Positions 1-6,177 of a stretch of DNA of 6,760 nt are shown here, piece after piece. The notes beneath the pieces were generated by a model, which did no database searches, was not told the origin of the DNA, and saw nothing but the letters and a program-made list of their open reading frames with translations. Each line of letters begins with the position of its first letter. Positions within the stretch are counted from its first letter, which is position 1. The translations under genes and the position numbers were made by a program. The stretch lies in assembly GCA_011330835.1 (NCBI GenBank), contig DRPO01000207.1, positions 1-6,760 of the forward strand. The letters are read 5' to 3'. The stretch is from Gammaproteobacteria bacterium. Its GTDB lineage: Bacteria > Pseudomonadota > Gammaproteobacteria > UWMA-0217.

Positions 1-227
1 CGCCGCCGAAAGTCGAAATGGATCGCGCCGGCGGGGGGCGACGCAATGCGCTCGGGCAATAACCGAATGATGGACAGCGCGGTGACCGATTTGCCGCTGC
101 CGGATTCGCCGACCAGGCAGAAGGTTTCGCCGCGCTGGATGGCGAAGCTGACGTCATCGACGGCCTTGATCTGCTTGCCGCCGGATTTGAGCCAGGTTTT
201 CAGGCCGTCGACTTCGAGCATGCTCAT
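1..227 (-). CDS. Peptide ABC importer ATP-binding protein, YejF/DppD-like, N-terminal part only
   Basis: This is the energising subunit of the importer, acting on the cytoplasmic face of the inner membrane. Only the first 75 codons lie in the window; the gene continues beyond base 1. Reading the minus strand from the ATG at 227-225 gives a typical ABC N-terminus: a beta strand (MLEVDGLKT), the VDDVSF stretch at residues 23-28, and a perfect Walker A loop GESGSGKS at residues 40-47, followed by VTALSIIRLLPE, which is very like the first ATPase domain of E. coli YejF as I recall it. The ATG shares one base with the stop of the upstream yejE gene (TAATG), so translation is probably coupled. A purine-rich GGAAG on the minus strand at 236-232 could serve as ribosome binding site. 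A second in-frame ATG lies two codons downstream. Whether the full protein is a YejF-like double ATPase or a single-domain DppD/OppD type cannot be seen here. Confidence 0.93.
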   Translation of the reverse strand, partial: MSMLEVDGLKTWLKSGGKQIKAVDDVSFAIQRGETFCLVGESGSGKSVTALSIIRLLPERIASPPAGAIHFDFRR

Positions 228-1393
228 TATTCTTCCACCGTGCTCAGATGCGGGTCGATGGCGTCGCGCAGGGCGTCGCCGATCAGGTTGTAGGCGAAGA
301 CCGTGAAAAAGATCGCGCCGCCGGGGAAGACGGCCATCCACCAGTTGAAGGAGGAGAAGCGCACCGCCTGGAAGAGCATTTGCCCCCAGGAGGGCGCGTC
401 CACCAGGCCGAGCCCGAGAAAGCTCAGCGTCGCTTCGGCCAGGATCGCGGAGGCGACGCCGAAGCTGGCGCCGACCAGCACGGGGGCGACGCCATTGGGC
501 AGCATGTGGCGGAACAGAATGGAGCCCAGCGGCAAGCCGGCGGCGCGCGCGGCCTGCACATAGTCCTGATCGCGCAGTTTGAGAAATTCGGCGCGCAGGT
601 AGCGGGTATAGCCGGTCCAACTCGTCAGCCCGATAATGACCATCATGATGTAGAGATTGCGCCCGAAAAAGGCGACGAAGGTGAGCAACAGAAACAGCGT
701 GGGAATGGCTTCGAATATTTCCACCACGCGCATGCCGATAATATCGAACAGCCCGGAAAAATAGCCCATCAGACCGCCGATGAATACGCCGATCACCAGG
801 GCGATGCCGGTGGCGACGAAGCCGATGCTGAGCGCGACCCGCGAGGCGTGAATCATGCGGCTGAGAGTATCGGCTCCGTTTTCCTCGGTGCCAAACCAGT
901 GCTCCCTGCTGGGCGGCTGGAAGCCGGTGTCGCCCCGGTCGCGCTGGTAATCACGAGGTGAATAGGGAACCAGTGTATAAATAACCTCGTCATACTGGGC
1001 CGCCTGTTCACGGTATTGTTCGTAGATCTCGATGGTGCGCGGTTTCAGCGCGGCCTTGCCGATCAGCGAGGCGATGAGGATGATCGCCAGCAGGCCGAGC
1101 AGGCGCTGGCCAAAACGCAACGGCAGCGACCACAACAGCAATGCGCCGAAGAACGCCGCCAGCCAGCCGATGTCGGCCCAGGTCAGCCCTTGCAGCAGCG
1201 GACTGTAGCCGTGGCCGCCAACGCTGACCCACAGCGGGCGGCTGTTGGCGAGGAAGGGTGCGAATACGGCCACCACCGCCAGCAGCGCGATCCAGGCCGC
1301 GCCGATGCGCGCGCTCCAGCGCGAGAAGGTCTTGCGCAGCAGGCGCGCGGCGTAGCCTTCGTGGCGGTTCTCGGCTTTTTGCAGGCTAGTCAT
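227..1393 (-). CDS. yejE: Peptide ABC importer permease, YejE/DppC family, with two extra membrane helices
   Basis: Inner-membrane permease, 388 aa, BPD_transp_1 family. After TM1 (about 29-49), the stretch from FLANSRPLWV to SPLLQGLTW (47-72) resembles the region after TM1 of E. coli YejE, and PPSREHWFGTEENGADTLSR (160-179) is the periplasmic motif typical of DppC/YejE proteins. The conserved TM core follows (about 186-212, 222-243, 246-262, 303-325, 352-372). The ATPase-contacting EAA loop lies at about 278-300 (YVQAARAAG to HMLPN), and the C-terminus has the usual DPHL. Family members are about 300-340 aa; the surplus is a hydrophobic segment at about 72-114 that looks like two additional helices. 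The start overlaps the end of yejB by 8 bp (ATGACTAG), with a weak GGTGAG upstream, suggesting translational coupling. It should pair with YejB and the ATPase. The substrate is inferred to be peptide-like; family membership alone does not fix it. Confidence 0.93.
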   Translation of the reverse strand: MTSLQKAENRHEGYAARLLRKTFSRWSARIGAAWIALLAVVAVFAPFLANSRPLWVSVGGHGYSPLLQGLTWADIGWLAAFFGALLLWSLPLRFGQRLLGLLAIILIASLIGKAALKPRTIEIYEQYREQAAQYDEVIYTLVPYSPRDYQRDRGDTGFQPPSREHWFGTEENGADTLSRMIHASRVALSIGFVATGIALVIGVFIGGLMGYFSGLFDIIGMRVVEIFEAIPTLFLLLTFVAFFGRNLYIMMVIIGLTSWTGYTRYLRAEFLKLRDQDYVQAARAAGLPLGSILFRHMLPNGVAPVLVGASFGVASAILAEATLSFLGLGLVDAPSWGQMLFQAVRFSSFNWWMAVFPGGAIFFTVFAYNLIGDALRDAIDPHLSTVEE

Positions 1394-2768
1394 AGCTCAC
1401 CCGGGGGTCGGCCGCGGCGTACAACAAGTCGGCGAGCAGGTAGCCCACCAGGGTCAGAAAGCCGGAAATCAGCGTAATCGACAAGACCATTTCGCGGTCG
1501 CGGCCCTTGACCGCTTCGACCGCCAGCTTGCCCATGCCGTCGATGCTGAACAGGGTTTCGACGATGACCGATCCGCCCAGCAGGCCGGGCAGCAGCGCCG
1601 CGAAGACGGTAATCAGCGGCAGCAGGCTGTTGCGAAACACATGCGCCCACAACACTTCTTTTTCCGGAACGCCCTTGGCGCGCGCGGTGCGGGCGTAATC
1701 GGCCTGGAGATTTTCCAGCACCGCCGAGCGCGTCAGCCGGGCGAGAAACGCGAAGCCGCCGTAGGCCAGACAAAACACCGGCAGCACAAGGTGCCAGAGG
1801 CGGTCCAGCAGAAAGCCGCGCACGAATCCGGACGCGCCCCACTGCGCGCCGAGCGCGCCGCCGAGACAGAGCCCGAAAAAGGCGAAGGCGACCAGCCGCA
1901 ACGCCGGGTAATCGCTGCCCGCAGTGGCGTAGAACACACCGCCCAGCAACAGCGCCGTCCAGAACCAGGCGACCCAGGAGAATTCGTGCGGCAAGGCGTC
2001 AATCATCCCCGTCGCGCACAGCAACCCGACCAGCACCGCCACGATAATGCGGCCCGTGCGGTTGCGCCATTGGGCCAGCGCCGCGCCGGCGGCAAAGCCG
2101 GCGAGCATGCCCCCCAGCAGCCGGGCGACATCGGCGAAACGCTCCCAGTGCGGCAGAAACGGCATCCGCGCGGCCTCCAGCGAACTCAACCCGCTGGGCG
2201 GGAACCAGTGCCAGTATTGTTCCGAAGCGAAAAAACCGATCAGCAAGACGCCGGTGAGCATGGTCGGAATGGACCACAGGGCCAGCATGACAATGGAGGA
2301 GGTGATATCGAAGCGCCCTCCCCGGTCGGTCGCGGCGCGCACGCCGACGGCGATGGAGATGAGATAGATAATGGGAATGGTCAGGACATTGAGCAGCAGC
2401 GTGATCGGCACCCGTTCGGCCAGGATCTGGCTGACCGGACGGCCATAGAGAAAACTCTCGCCCAGGTCGATGCCCTTGCGCCAGGAAAAACGTCCCAGCG
2501 TTCCCTCCTCGCTGACTTCGAAACCGATCGGCGAGACATTGTTCAGCCAGCGCAGATATTGCACCGGCGCGGGCTTGTCCAGCCCGTAACGCTTGTTGTA
2601 ATAGGCTTCCAGCGCCGCTTTTTCCTGCGGGTTCATGCCGAAATCATCGACCAGCGATTGCGCGGTAATGCCGCCGGGCGACAGCGCCATGGTCGCGAAC
2701 ACGACGATGGTGATGCCGAGCAGCGTCGGAATCATCAATAACAAACGGCGCAGGATATAGCTGAGCAT
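1386..2768 (-). CDS. yejB: Peptide ABC importer permease, YejB/DppB family, with a ~105-residue four-helix insertion
   Basis: Inner-membrane permease, 460 aa, BPD_transp_1 family, partner of YejE. The N-terminus MLSYILRRLLLMIPTLLGI and the SPGG motif (30-33) are hallmarks of the DppB/YejB branch, and RYGLDKP (60-66), DLGESFLYGRPV (101-112) and RVPITLLL (119-126) follow in order. The EAA loop is at about 358-380 (YARTARAKGV to HVFRN), and the end has the family's DPR motif (454-456). Comparison with E. coli YejB from memory places a block of about 105 residues, roughly 214-320, inside the loop before the WHLVLPV segment. This block holds four likely membrane helices (about 214-232, 239-257, 264-284, 288-306). 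Family members are usually 310-365 aa, so the excess length is explained by this block. The gene starts 18 bp after the binding-protein stop. That spacer is entirely G and C and contains no Shine-Dalgarno motif. Confidence 0.93.
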   Translation of the reverse strand: MLSYILRRLLLMIPTLLGITIVVFATMALSPGGITAQSLVDDFGMNPQEKAALEAYYNKRYGLDKPAPVQYLRWLNNVSPIGFEVSEEGTLGRFSWRKGIDLGESFLYGRPVSQILAERVPITLLLNVLTIPIIYLISIAVGVRAATDRGGRFDITSSIVMLALWSIPTMLTGVLLIGFFASEQYWHWFPPSGLSSLEAARMPFLPHWERFADVARLLGGMLAGFAAGAALAQWRNRTGRIIVAVLVGLLCATGMIDALPHEFSWVAWFWTALLLGGVFYATAGSDYPALRLVAFAFFGLCLGGALGAQWGASGFVRGFLLDRLWHLVLPVFCLAYGGFAFLARLTRSAVLENLQADYARTARAKGVPEKEVLWAHVFRNSLLPLITVFAALLPGLLGGSVIVETLFSIDGMGKLAVEAVKGRDREMVLSITLISGFLTLVGYLLADLLYAAADPRVSYD

Positions 2769-2786
2769 CGCGGGCGGGCCGGGCCG

Positions 2787-4670
2787 TTACTGGTATTTTT
2801 GCAGCTTCGCCGGCACGTACCAGCCAATCGGCGTTTCGGAAATGTTCAGGCCGGTCAGCAGCACCTCGACGTTGTGCATGCGCTTGTCCACCAGCACCAG
2901 CGACTTGCCGCGCGTCAAAAAGGTATAGGGCTGATCCTCGTAGAGAATCCGTTCGACTTCCCGCCACAGCGGCATGCGTTTTTCCTCGTCGACCTCGGCG
3001 CGCGCCTTTTCGATCAGCTTGTCGAGCTTCGGATTCTTGTAATTGACGAAATTGTCGCCATTGTTCTTGGCCTGGTCGCTATGAAAAATCTGGTAGGGAT
3101 CGCTTTCCAGCCCGCCGGACCAGCCGAGGCTGATGGCTTCGAAATCCTTTTTGTCGAGCAGGTCGAGCATCACCGACCATTCCGTGGGGCGCGGATTCAT
3201 CTTGATGCCCGCGCGGGCGTAGGAATCCTTGAGAAACAACGCCAGCGTGGTGTACTGCTCGTTGCCCTGCGGATAGACCAGGTCGAATTCGAAAGGCTTG
3301 CCCTGGGCGTCTTCGAGCACGCCGTCGCCATCGCGGTCTTCATAGCCAGCCGCCTTGAGCAGCGCCTTCGCCTTTTCCAGGCTCGGCTTGCGCGGCTTGA
3401 GTTCCGGCGCATGCTGTTTCGTTTTCGGGCTGAACGGACCGACCGCCGGCTCGCCATAACCGAGCATGATCTCGTCGACGATGCGTTGCTTGTCGGTCAG
3501 CCAGGTCATCGCCTGACGCACGCGCTTGTCGGCGAAGCGGGTTGGCTTGCCCTGGCGTTGTTCGTTCCAGCCGATATAGCGGTAACCGGCGGTGGGCGGC
3601 AGATATTCGAAATTGAGGCTTTTCGCCATCAGGCGCTTGTCCTTGAGCAGGTTGCGCTTGTACTCGCGCGGCTGCGCGCCGTAAACGTCGATCTCGCCAT
3701 TGCGGTACGAGGTGAGCCGCGCCGTTTCGTTTTCGATAAAGCGCCACACCAGCCGGTCGAAACTCGGCTGCACCGGGCCCCAGTAGCGCGGATCGCGCTC
3801 CAGCTCCACGGAGCCCTTGTCCGGCGTCCAGTTTTCGGGATCGACGACCCGATAGGGGCCGGAGCCGAACAGCAGCCCCTTGGACTGGTTGAAGGCTTCC
3901 GGGTCTTTCAGATAACGCCCATAAAAGTGCTTGGCGAGAATGCTCATGCCGCCGGCCAGCGACAGGCTGTTGAAATACGGCTCCTTGAAATGGAACACCA
4001 CCTCATGCGGGCCGGTGGCTTCCACGGAAGCGATCTTTTCATAATAGGCGCGCTCGCGGGGCGCCTTGATCACCGGGTTCATGATGAACGCATAGGTAAA
4101 CGCCACATCCTCGGCGGTCAACGGCTGGCCGTCCGAGAACCGCGCCTCGGGGCGCATCTGAAATGTGAACGTCAGCCCGTCGTCGCTGACCGACCAGCTT
4201 TTCGCCAGCAGCCCGCGCCACTCCAGCGTTTGCGGATCGCGCACCAGCAGGGATTCCAGCACGAAGCCCTGCACCGTGCTGGCGTAGACATCGGAAGACA
4301 CCAGCGGCGTCATCGTCTTCAGCGGGCTGGCGAAGGCCTGCACCCGCCAGTCGCCCTCCGCGTAGTCCGGGCGGCGGCTCACCTCCAGCGAGCGCTCGAA
4401 CGCTGATTTGAAAGCGGAGTCCGAGGGGCTGGACGGCGCCGCGCCAGCCGTATTGACCGCCAGCTCGCCCGAATCCAGGCGGCGCTGCAACCGGGTGTAG
4501 TTCTCCCGCAGCTTGCGGATGTCCAGCGACTGCTCCCGCAGGGCCGTTTCCATGCCCGCCAGCTTTTGCCACTGACGGTCGATCATGTACATCGTCGTCA
4601 GCAGGACGATCAGCAGGATGAACAGTGCCAGAAAGAAGAAAAAATCCTTGATGCTGAAGCGGTTTTCCAT
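2787..4670 (-). CDS. Peptide-type ABC substrate-binding protein with N-terminal membrane anchor and coiled-coil stalk
   Basis: Extracytoplasmic ligand-binding subunit, SBP_bac_5 (OppA/DppA/YejA) family, 627 aa from the ATG at 4670. Residues 1-9 (MENRFSIKD) precede a single strongly hydrophobic helix (about 10-30). A charged heptad-like stretch (about 34-68) follows, probably a coiled coil, then an Ala/Ser/Pro linker (about 72-86). The family domain begins near 120: LLAKSWSVSDDGLTFTFQMR (154-173), SDGQPLTAEDVAFTY (179-193), GSGPYRVV (269-276), RDPRYWG (292-298). A DxDxDG loop (445-450) resembles a calcium-binding EF-hand loop. I see no cysteine, hence no lipobox, and no clear signal-peptidase site after the hydrophobic helix, so it is probably membrane-tethered. 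E. coli YejA and most OppA proteins are released or lipid-anchored. A GTG at 4700 would add ten residues; ATG 4670 is preferred because MENRF directly precedes the anchor, though neither start has a good ribosome binding site. First gene of the operon. Confidence 0.9.
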   Translation of the reverse strand: MENRFSIKDFFFFLALFILLIVLLTTMYMIDRQWQKLAGMETALREQSLDIRKLRENYTRLQRRLDSGELAVNTAGAAPSSPSDSAFKSAFERSLEVSRRPDYAEGDWRVQAFASPLKTMTPLVSSDVYASTVQGFVLESLLVRDPQTLEWRGLLAKSWSVSDDGLTFTFQMRPEARFSDGQPLTAEDVAFTYAFIMNPVIKAPRERAYYEKIASVEATGPHEVVFHFKEPYFNSLSLAGGMSILAKHFYGRYLKDPEAFNQSKGLLFGSGPYRVVDPENWTPDKGSVELERDPRYWGPVQPSFDRLVWRFIENETARLTSYRNGEIDVYGAQPREYKRNLLKDKRLMAKSLNFEYLPPTAGYRYIGWNEQRQGKPTRFADKRVRQAMTWLTDKQRIVDEIMLGYGEPAVGPFSPKTKQHAPELKPRKPSLEKAKALLKAAGYEDRDGDGVLEDAQGKPFEFDLVYPQGNEQYTTLALFLKDSYARAGIKMNPRPTEWSVMLDLLDKKDFEAISLGWSGGLESDPYQIFHSDQAKNNGDNFVNYKNPKLDKLIEKARAEVDEEKRMPLWREVERILYEDQPYTFLTRGKSLVLVDKRMHNVEVLLTGLNISETPIGWYVPAKLQKYQ

Positions 4671-4805
4671 GACAACCCGAAATGACTGAATCAGCGGCAC
4701 AGGGTATCAAGTTAACCGGAATCAATGAAGCGTCCGCCGGTGGCCGGGATATTCGCCGGGATGGATCGACGTGATTGCGGCCAGGGTGTTGGGCTGGCGA
4801 CCTTT

Positions 4806-4870
4806 GTTTCGCTTGCGCGAAACGGGCCGGCAGGATGCCGGCGCTCCCAGGGGGGGCTTGGGAGAGCGCC
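4806..4870. repeat. Cluster of palindromes, possible dispersed REP-like element
   Basis: Three inverted repeats lie back to back. GTTTCGC (4806-4812) pairs with GCGAAAC (4817-4823) around a 4-base loop. GCCGGCA (4826-4832) pairs with TGCCGGC (4836-4842) around a 3-base loop. GGCGCTCCCAG (4840-4850) pairs imperfectly with the segment ending AGCGCC (4857-4870), with a two-base bulge. No gene ends here, so a terminator is unlikely. The position between two divergent promoters and the GCCGGCAGGATGCCGGCGCTCC core fit an intergenic dispersed palindromic repeat. The inverted repeats are certain; the REP-like identity is inference. Confidence 0.55.
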
Positions 4871-4914
4871 GGGATCCAGAAACCCAGCCGCTCGCCGGAT
4901 CAGTTTACAATCTA

Positions 4915-4943
4915 TTCACCTTCCGGCGTCGGACGGTTATGAT
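4915..4943 (+). promoter_or_regulatory. Candidate sigma-70 promoter for fabI
   Basis: A -35 box TTCACC (4915-4920, four of six consensus bases) is separated by exactly 17 bp from a -10 box TATGAT (4938-4943, five of six). Transcription would start near 4950, leaving a leader of about 28 bases that contains the ribosome binding site. A stray TACAAT at 4906-4911 is an alternative -10 but has no matching -35. Confidence 0.45.
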
Positions 4944-4964
4944 TACCCGATCCAATGACAAACC

Positions 4965-4971
4965 AAAGGAG
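4965..4971 (+). promoter_or_regulatory. Ribosome binding site that fixes the fabI start
   Basis: AAAGGAG sits six bases before the ATG at 4978. It is the only strong Shine-Dalgarno sequence seen in the window. It settles the fabI start against upstream in-frame candidates such as the ATG at 4771. Confidence 0.85.
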
Positions 4972-4977
4972 CTTCGA

Positions 4978-5757
4978 ATGGGATTTCTCGCCGGAAAACG
5001 CGCCCTGATCGTCGGCGTCGCCAGCAACCGTTCCATCGCCTATGGCATCGCCCAGTCGATGAAACGCGAAGGCGCCGAACTGGCGTTCACCTATCAGAAC
5101 GAGCGGATGAAAAGTCGCGTTGAAAAAATCGCCGGCGAGTTCGACTCCGATATCGTCGTGCCCTGCAACGTCGAGAGCGACGACGAAATCGAGGCGGTTT
5201 TCGAGCACCTCGACGACTATTGGGATCACCTCGACATCCTGGTGCACTCGGTGGCCTTCGCGCCCAAGGAGTTGCTGGAGGGCGACTATCTGGACAACGT
5301 GACCCGCGATGGCTTCCGCACCGCGCTGGACATCAGTTGCTACAGTCTGGCCGCGCTGGCCAAGGCGGGACGGGAAATGATGCAGAACCGCAACGCGGCG
5401 ATCCTGACGCTTTCCTATCTCGGCGCGGTGCGCGCCATGCCCAGCTACAACGTCATGGGTCTCGCCAAGGCCTGCCTGGAGGCCAATGTCCGCTATCTGG
5501 GCTACACCCTCGGCCCGGAAGGCACCCGGGTCAACGCCATTTCCGCCGGACCGATCCGCACGCTGGCGGCTTCCGGCATCGGCAATTTCCGCAAGCTGCA
5601 AAACGAAGTCGCGGAACAGGCTCCGCTGCGCCGCAATGTGACGATCGAGGAAGTCGGCGACGCCGGCGCTTTCCTTTGCTCCGATCTGGCCAGCGGCATT
5701 ACCAGCGAAATTCTGTATGTCGATGGCGGTTTCAGCACCGTTGCCACCGCTGGTTGA
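4978..5757 (+). CDS. fabI: Enoyl-[acyl-carrier-protein] reductase (NADH), FabI
   Basis: Cytoplasmic enzyme of type II fatty acid synthesis. It reduces trans-2-enoyl-ACP to acyl-ACP with NADH, the last step of each elongation cycle. The protein has 259 aa, against 262 in E. coli. The N-terminus MGFLAGKRALIVGVASNRSI, with nucleotide-binding GVASNRSIAYG at 13-23, is classical for FabI. The catalytic set is complete: Tyr147 in LTLSYLGA, Tyr157 in SYNVMGLAK, and Lys164, giving the FabI spacing Tyr-x6-Lys. NAISAGPIRTLAASGI (186-201) forms the substrate-loop region, NVTIEEVGDAGAFLCSDLASG follows, and the protein ends shortly after VDGGFS. Position 93 is Ala (HSVAFAP), where E. coli has Gly93. The start is set by AAAGGAG six bases upstream and by homology. 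It is divergent from the importer operon with no cotranscribed partner visible, so it probably forms its own transcription unit. No convincing terminator follows. Confidence 0.98.
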   Translation: MGFLAGKRALIVGVASNRSIAYGIAQSMKREGAELAFTYQNERMKSRVEKIAGEFDSDIVVPCNVESDDEIEAVFEHLDDYWDHLDILVHSVAFAPKELLEGDYLDNVTRDGFRTALDISCYSLAALAKAGREMMQNRNAAILTLSYLGAVRAMPSYNVMGLAKACLEANVRYLGYTLGPEGTRVNAISAGPIRTLAASGIGNFRKLQNEVAEQAPLRRNVTIEEVGDAGAFLCSDLASGITSEILYVDGGFSTVATAG

Positions 5758-5851
5758 GCAAAGGAGCGCTTTCCCCCGGAATATCGCTCCCGAGCTTCTC
5801 GTTCCTCTGTATCCCCACGAAAGACCGGGATACAACTCGCTCAGCCCCCCT

Positions 5852-5912
5852 CCCGCCGCAGCCAATATATTCACATAATTTCACATTCCAACACCCCCAT
5901 TTACGCGGCGGG
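5852..5912. repeat. Long-range inverted repeat CCCGCCGC / GCGGCGGG
   Basis: CCCGCCGC (5852-5859) is perfectly complementary to GCGGCGGG (5905-5912). The 45 bases between them are AT-rich and hold the two TTCACA copies. In RNA it would be a long-looped stem. In a GC-rich genome an 8-bp match could be chance. Confidence 0.35.
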
Positions 5913-5914
5913 GA

Positions 5915-5931
5915 TTGTGTGTCCATCACAA
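5915..5931. repeat. Inverted repeat TTGTG-N7-CACAA, possible operator
   Basis: TTGTG (5915-5919) and CACAA (5927-5931) form a perfect dyad with a seven-base centre. The arms resemble CRP half-sites, but a CRP site has TGTGA-N6-TCACA, in which TGTG and CACA are eight bases apart; here they are seven apart. A different dimeric regulator, or chance, is therefore as likely. Confidence 0.35.
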
Positions 5932-5970
5932 CCGCATTGTTGTATTTTTATGATTATTCAGCGCACTAAC

Positions 5971-5995
5971 GTTTGACAGTTCAATTGGTTTGACA
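5971..5995. repeat. Direct repeat GTTTGACA, 17-bp period
   Basis: GTTTGACA occurs at 5971-5978 and again at 5988-5995. Each copy contains a perfect -35 hexamer TTGACA (5973-5978 and 5990-5995). Neither has a good -10 box at 16-18 bp; the best for the second copy is GATGGT at 6014-6019 (three of six). The pair may be two regulator half-sites or overlapping promoter elements upstream of the response regulator. Confidence 0.4.
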
Positions 5996-6039
5996 AAATC
6001 CGACCGCAAGTCAGATGGTGAATCCAGTCATTAAACGGG

Positions 6040-6067
6040 CTGATTTTTCCGACGAAAGCGCTATACT
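6040..6067 (+). promoter_or_regulatory. Candidate promoter for the response regulator gene
   Basis: The -10 box TATACT (6062-6067) matches five of six consensus bases. The only -35 at suitable distance is CTGATT (6040-6045, three of six, 16-bp spacing), so an activator may be needed if this is real. Transcription would start near 6074 and give a leader of about 140 bases before the ATG at 6213. Confidence 0.35.
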
Positions 6068-6143
6068 TCCCTCCGTTCGCTGCTCAATGACTACCTTGGG
6101 AGTTCCGTCATCAGAGCGCGTTCCTCAGGAATCAGAACTGAAA

Positions 6144-6177
6144 CGCCGGACGCTCATGGATCGTCCGAGCGCCGGCG
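6144..6177 (+). other. Leader hairpin upstream of the response regulator
   Basis: CGCCGG-A-CGCTC (6144-6155) pairs with GAGCG-CCGGCG (6167-6177). This gives an 11-bp GC-rich stem with one bulged A and an 11-base loop. A shorter competing stem, CGGACG (6147-6152) with CGTCCG (6162-6167), uses the same bases. No T-run follows, so it is not a standard terminator. The loop contains an ATG (6156-6158) in frame with the downstream gene. Confidence 0.4.

Larger units (their letters stand above)
4671..4977. other. Divergent intergenic region between the importer operon and fabI
   Basis: This stretch separates two divergently transcribed units, so it must hold the importer promoter on the minus strand and the fabI promoter on the plus strand. 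On the plus strand a plausible promoter (4915-4943) and a strong ribosome binding site are present. On the minus strand I find no good sigma-70 promoter: TTCATT and TACCCT boxes with 17-bp spacing around 4726-4698 are only weak matches. The middle contains a palindrome cluster (4806-4870). GCCGGGAT occurs twice as a direct repeat near 4743-4762. Open frames here have no recognisable protein features. Confidence 0.7.

Noticed and set aside
248..961. Plus-strand open frame opposite yejE
   Set aside because: Antisense shadow with no domain and no promoter or ribosome binding site.
1641..2741. Plus-strand open frame (366 codons) opposite yejB
   Set aside because: Antisense shadow of a conserved permease; composition rich in Arg, Gln and His, with no recognisable motif.
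2799..4406. Long plus-strand open frame (535 codons) opposite the binding-protein gene
   Set aside because: It is antisense to a gene with clear family motifs, shows no domain of its own, and is Arg/His/Leu-rich as expected of an antisense frame in GC-rich DNA.
4668..4700. GTG at 4700 as the start of the binding protein
   Set aside because: It has no ribosome binding site and adds only ten residues before MENRF, which directly precedes the membrane anchor; it cannot be fully excluded.
4771..4977. N-terminal extension of FabI by 69 residues
   Set aside because: The ATG at 4978 has a strong ribosome binding site and matches the FabI N-terminus; the upstream frame crosses palindromes and the candidate promoter.
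5763..5832. Hairpins after fabI as an intrinsic terminator
   Set aside because: Stems are only 6 bp with loops of 11-16 bases, and no T-run follows.
4912..5874. Minus-strand open frame (320 codons) opposite fabI
   Set aside because: Antisense to a complete, well-conserved enzyme gene; no protein family features.
5915..5931. CRP/FNR binding site
   Set aside because: TGTG and CACA are seven bases apart instead of eight, and the FNR pattern TTGAT-N4-ATCAA is absent; kept only as an unassigned dyad.
5220..5969. Out-of-frame plus-strand open frame across the fabI end and the intergenic region
   Set aside because: It is a shifted reading of fabI for most of its length, and the tail shows no protein character.
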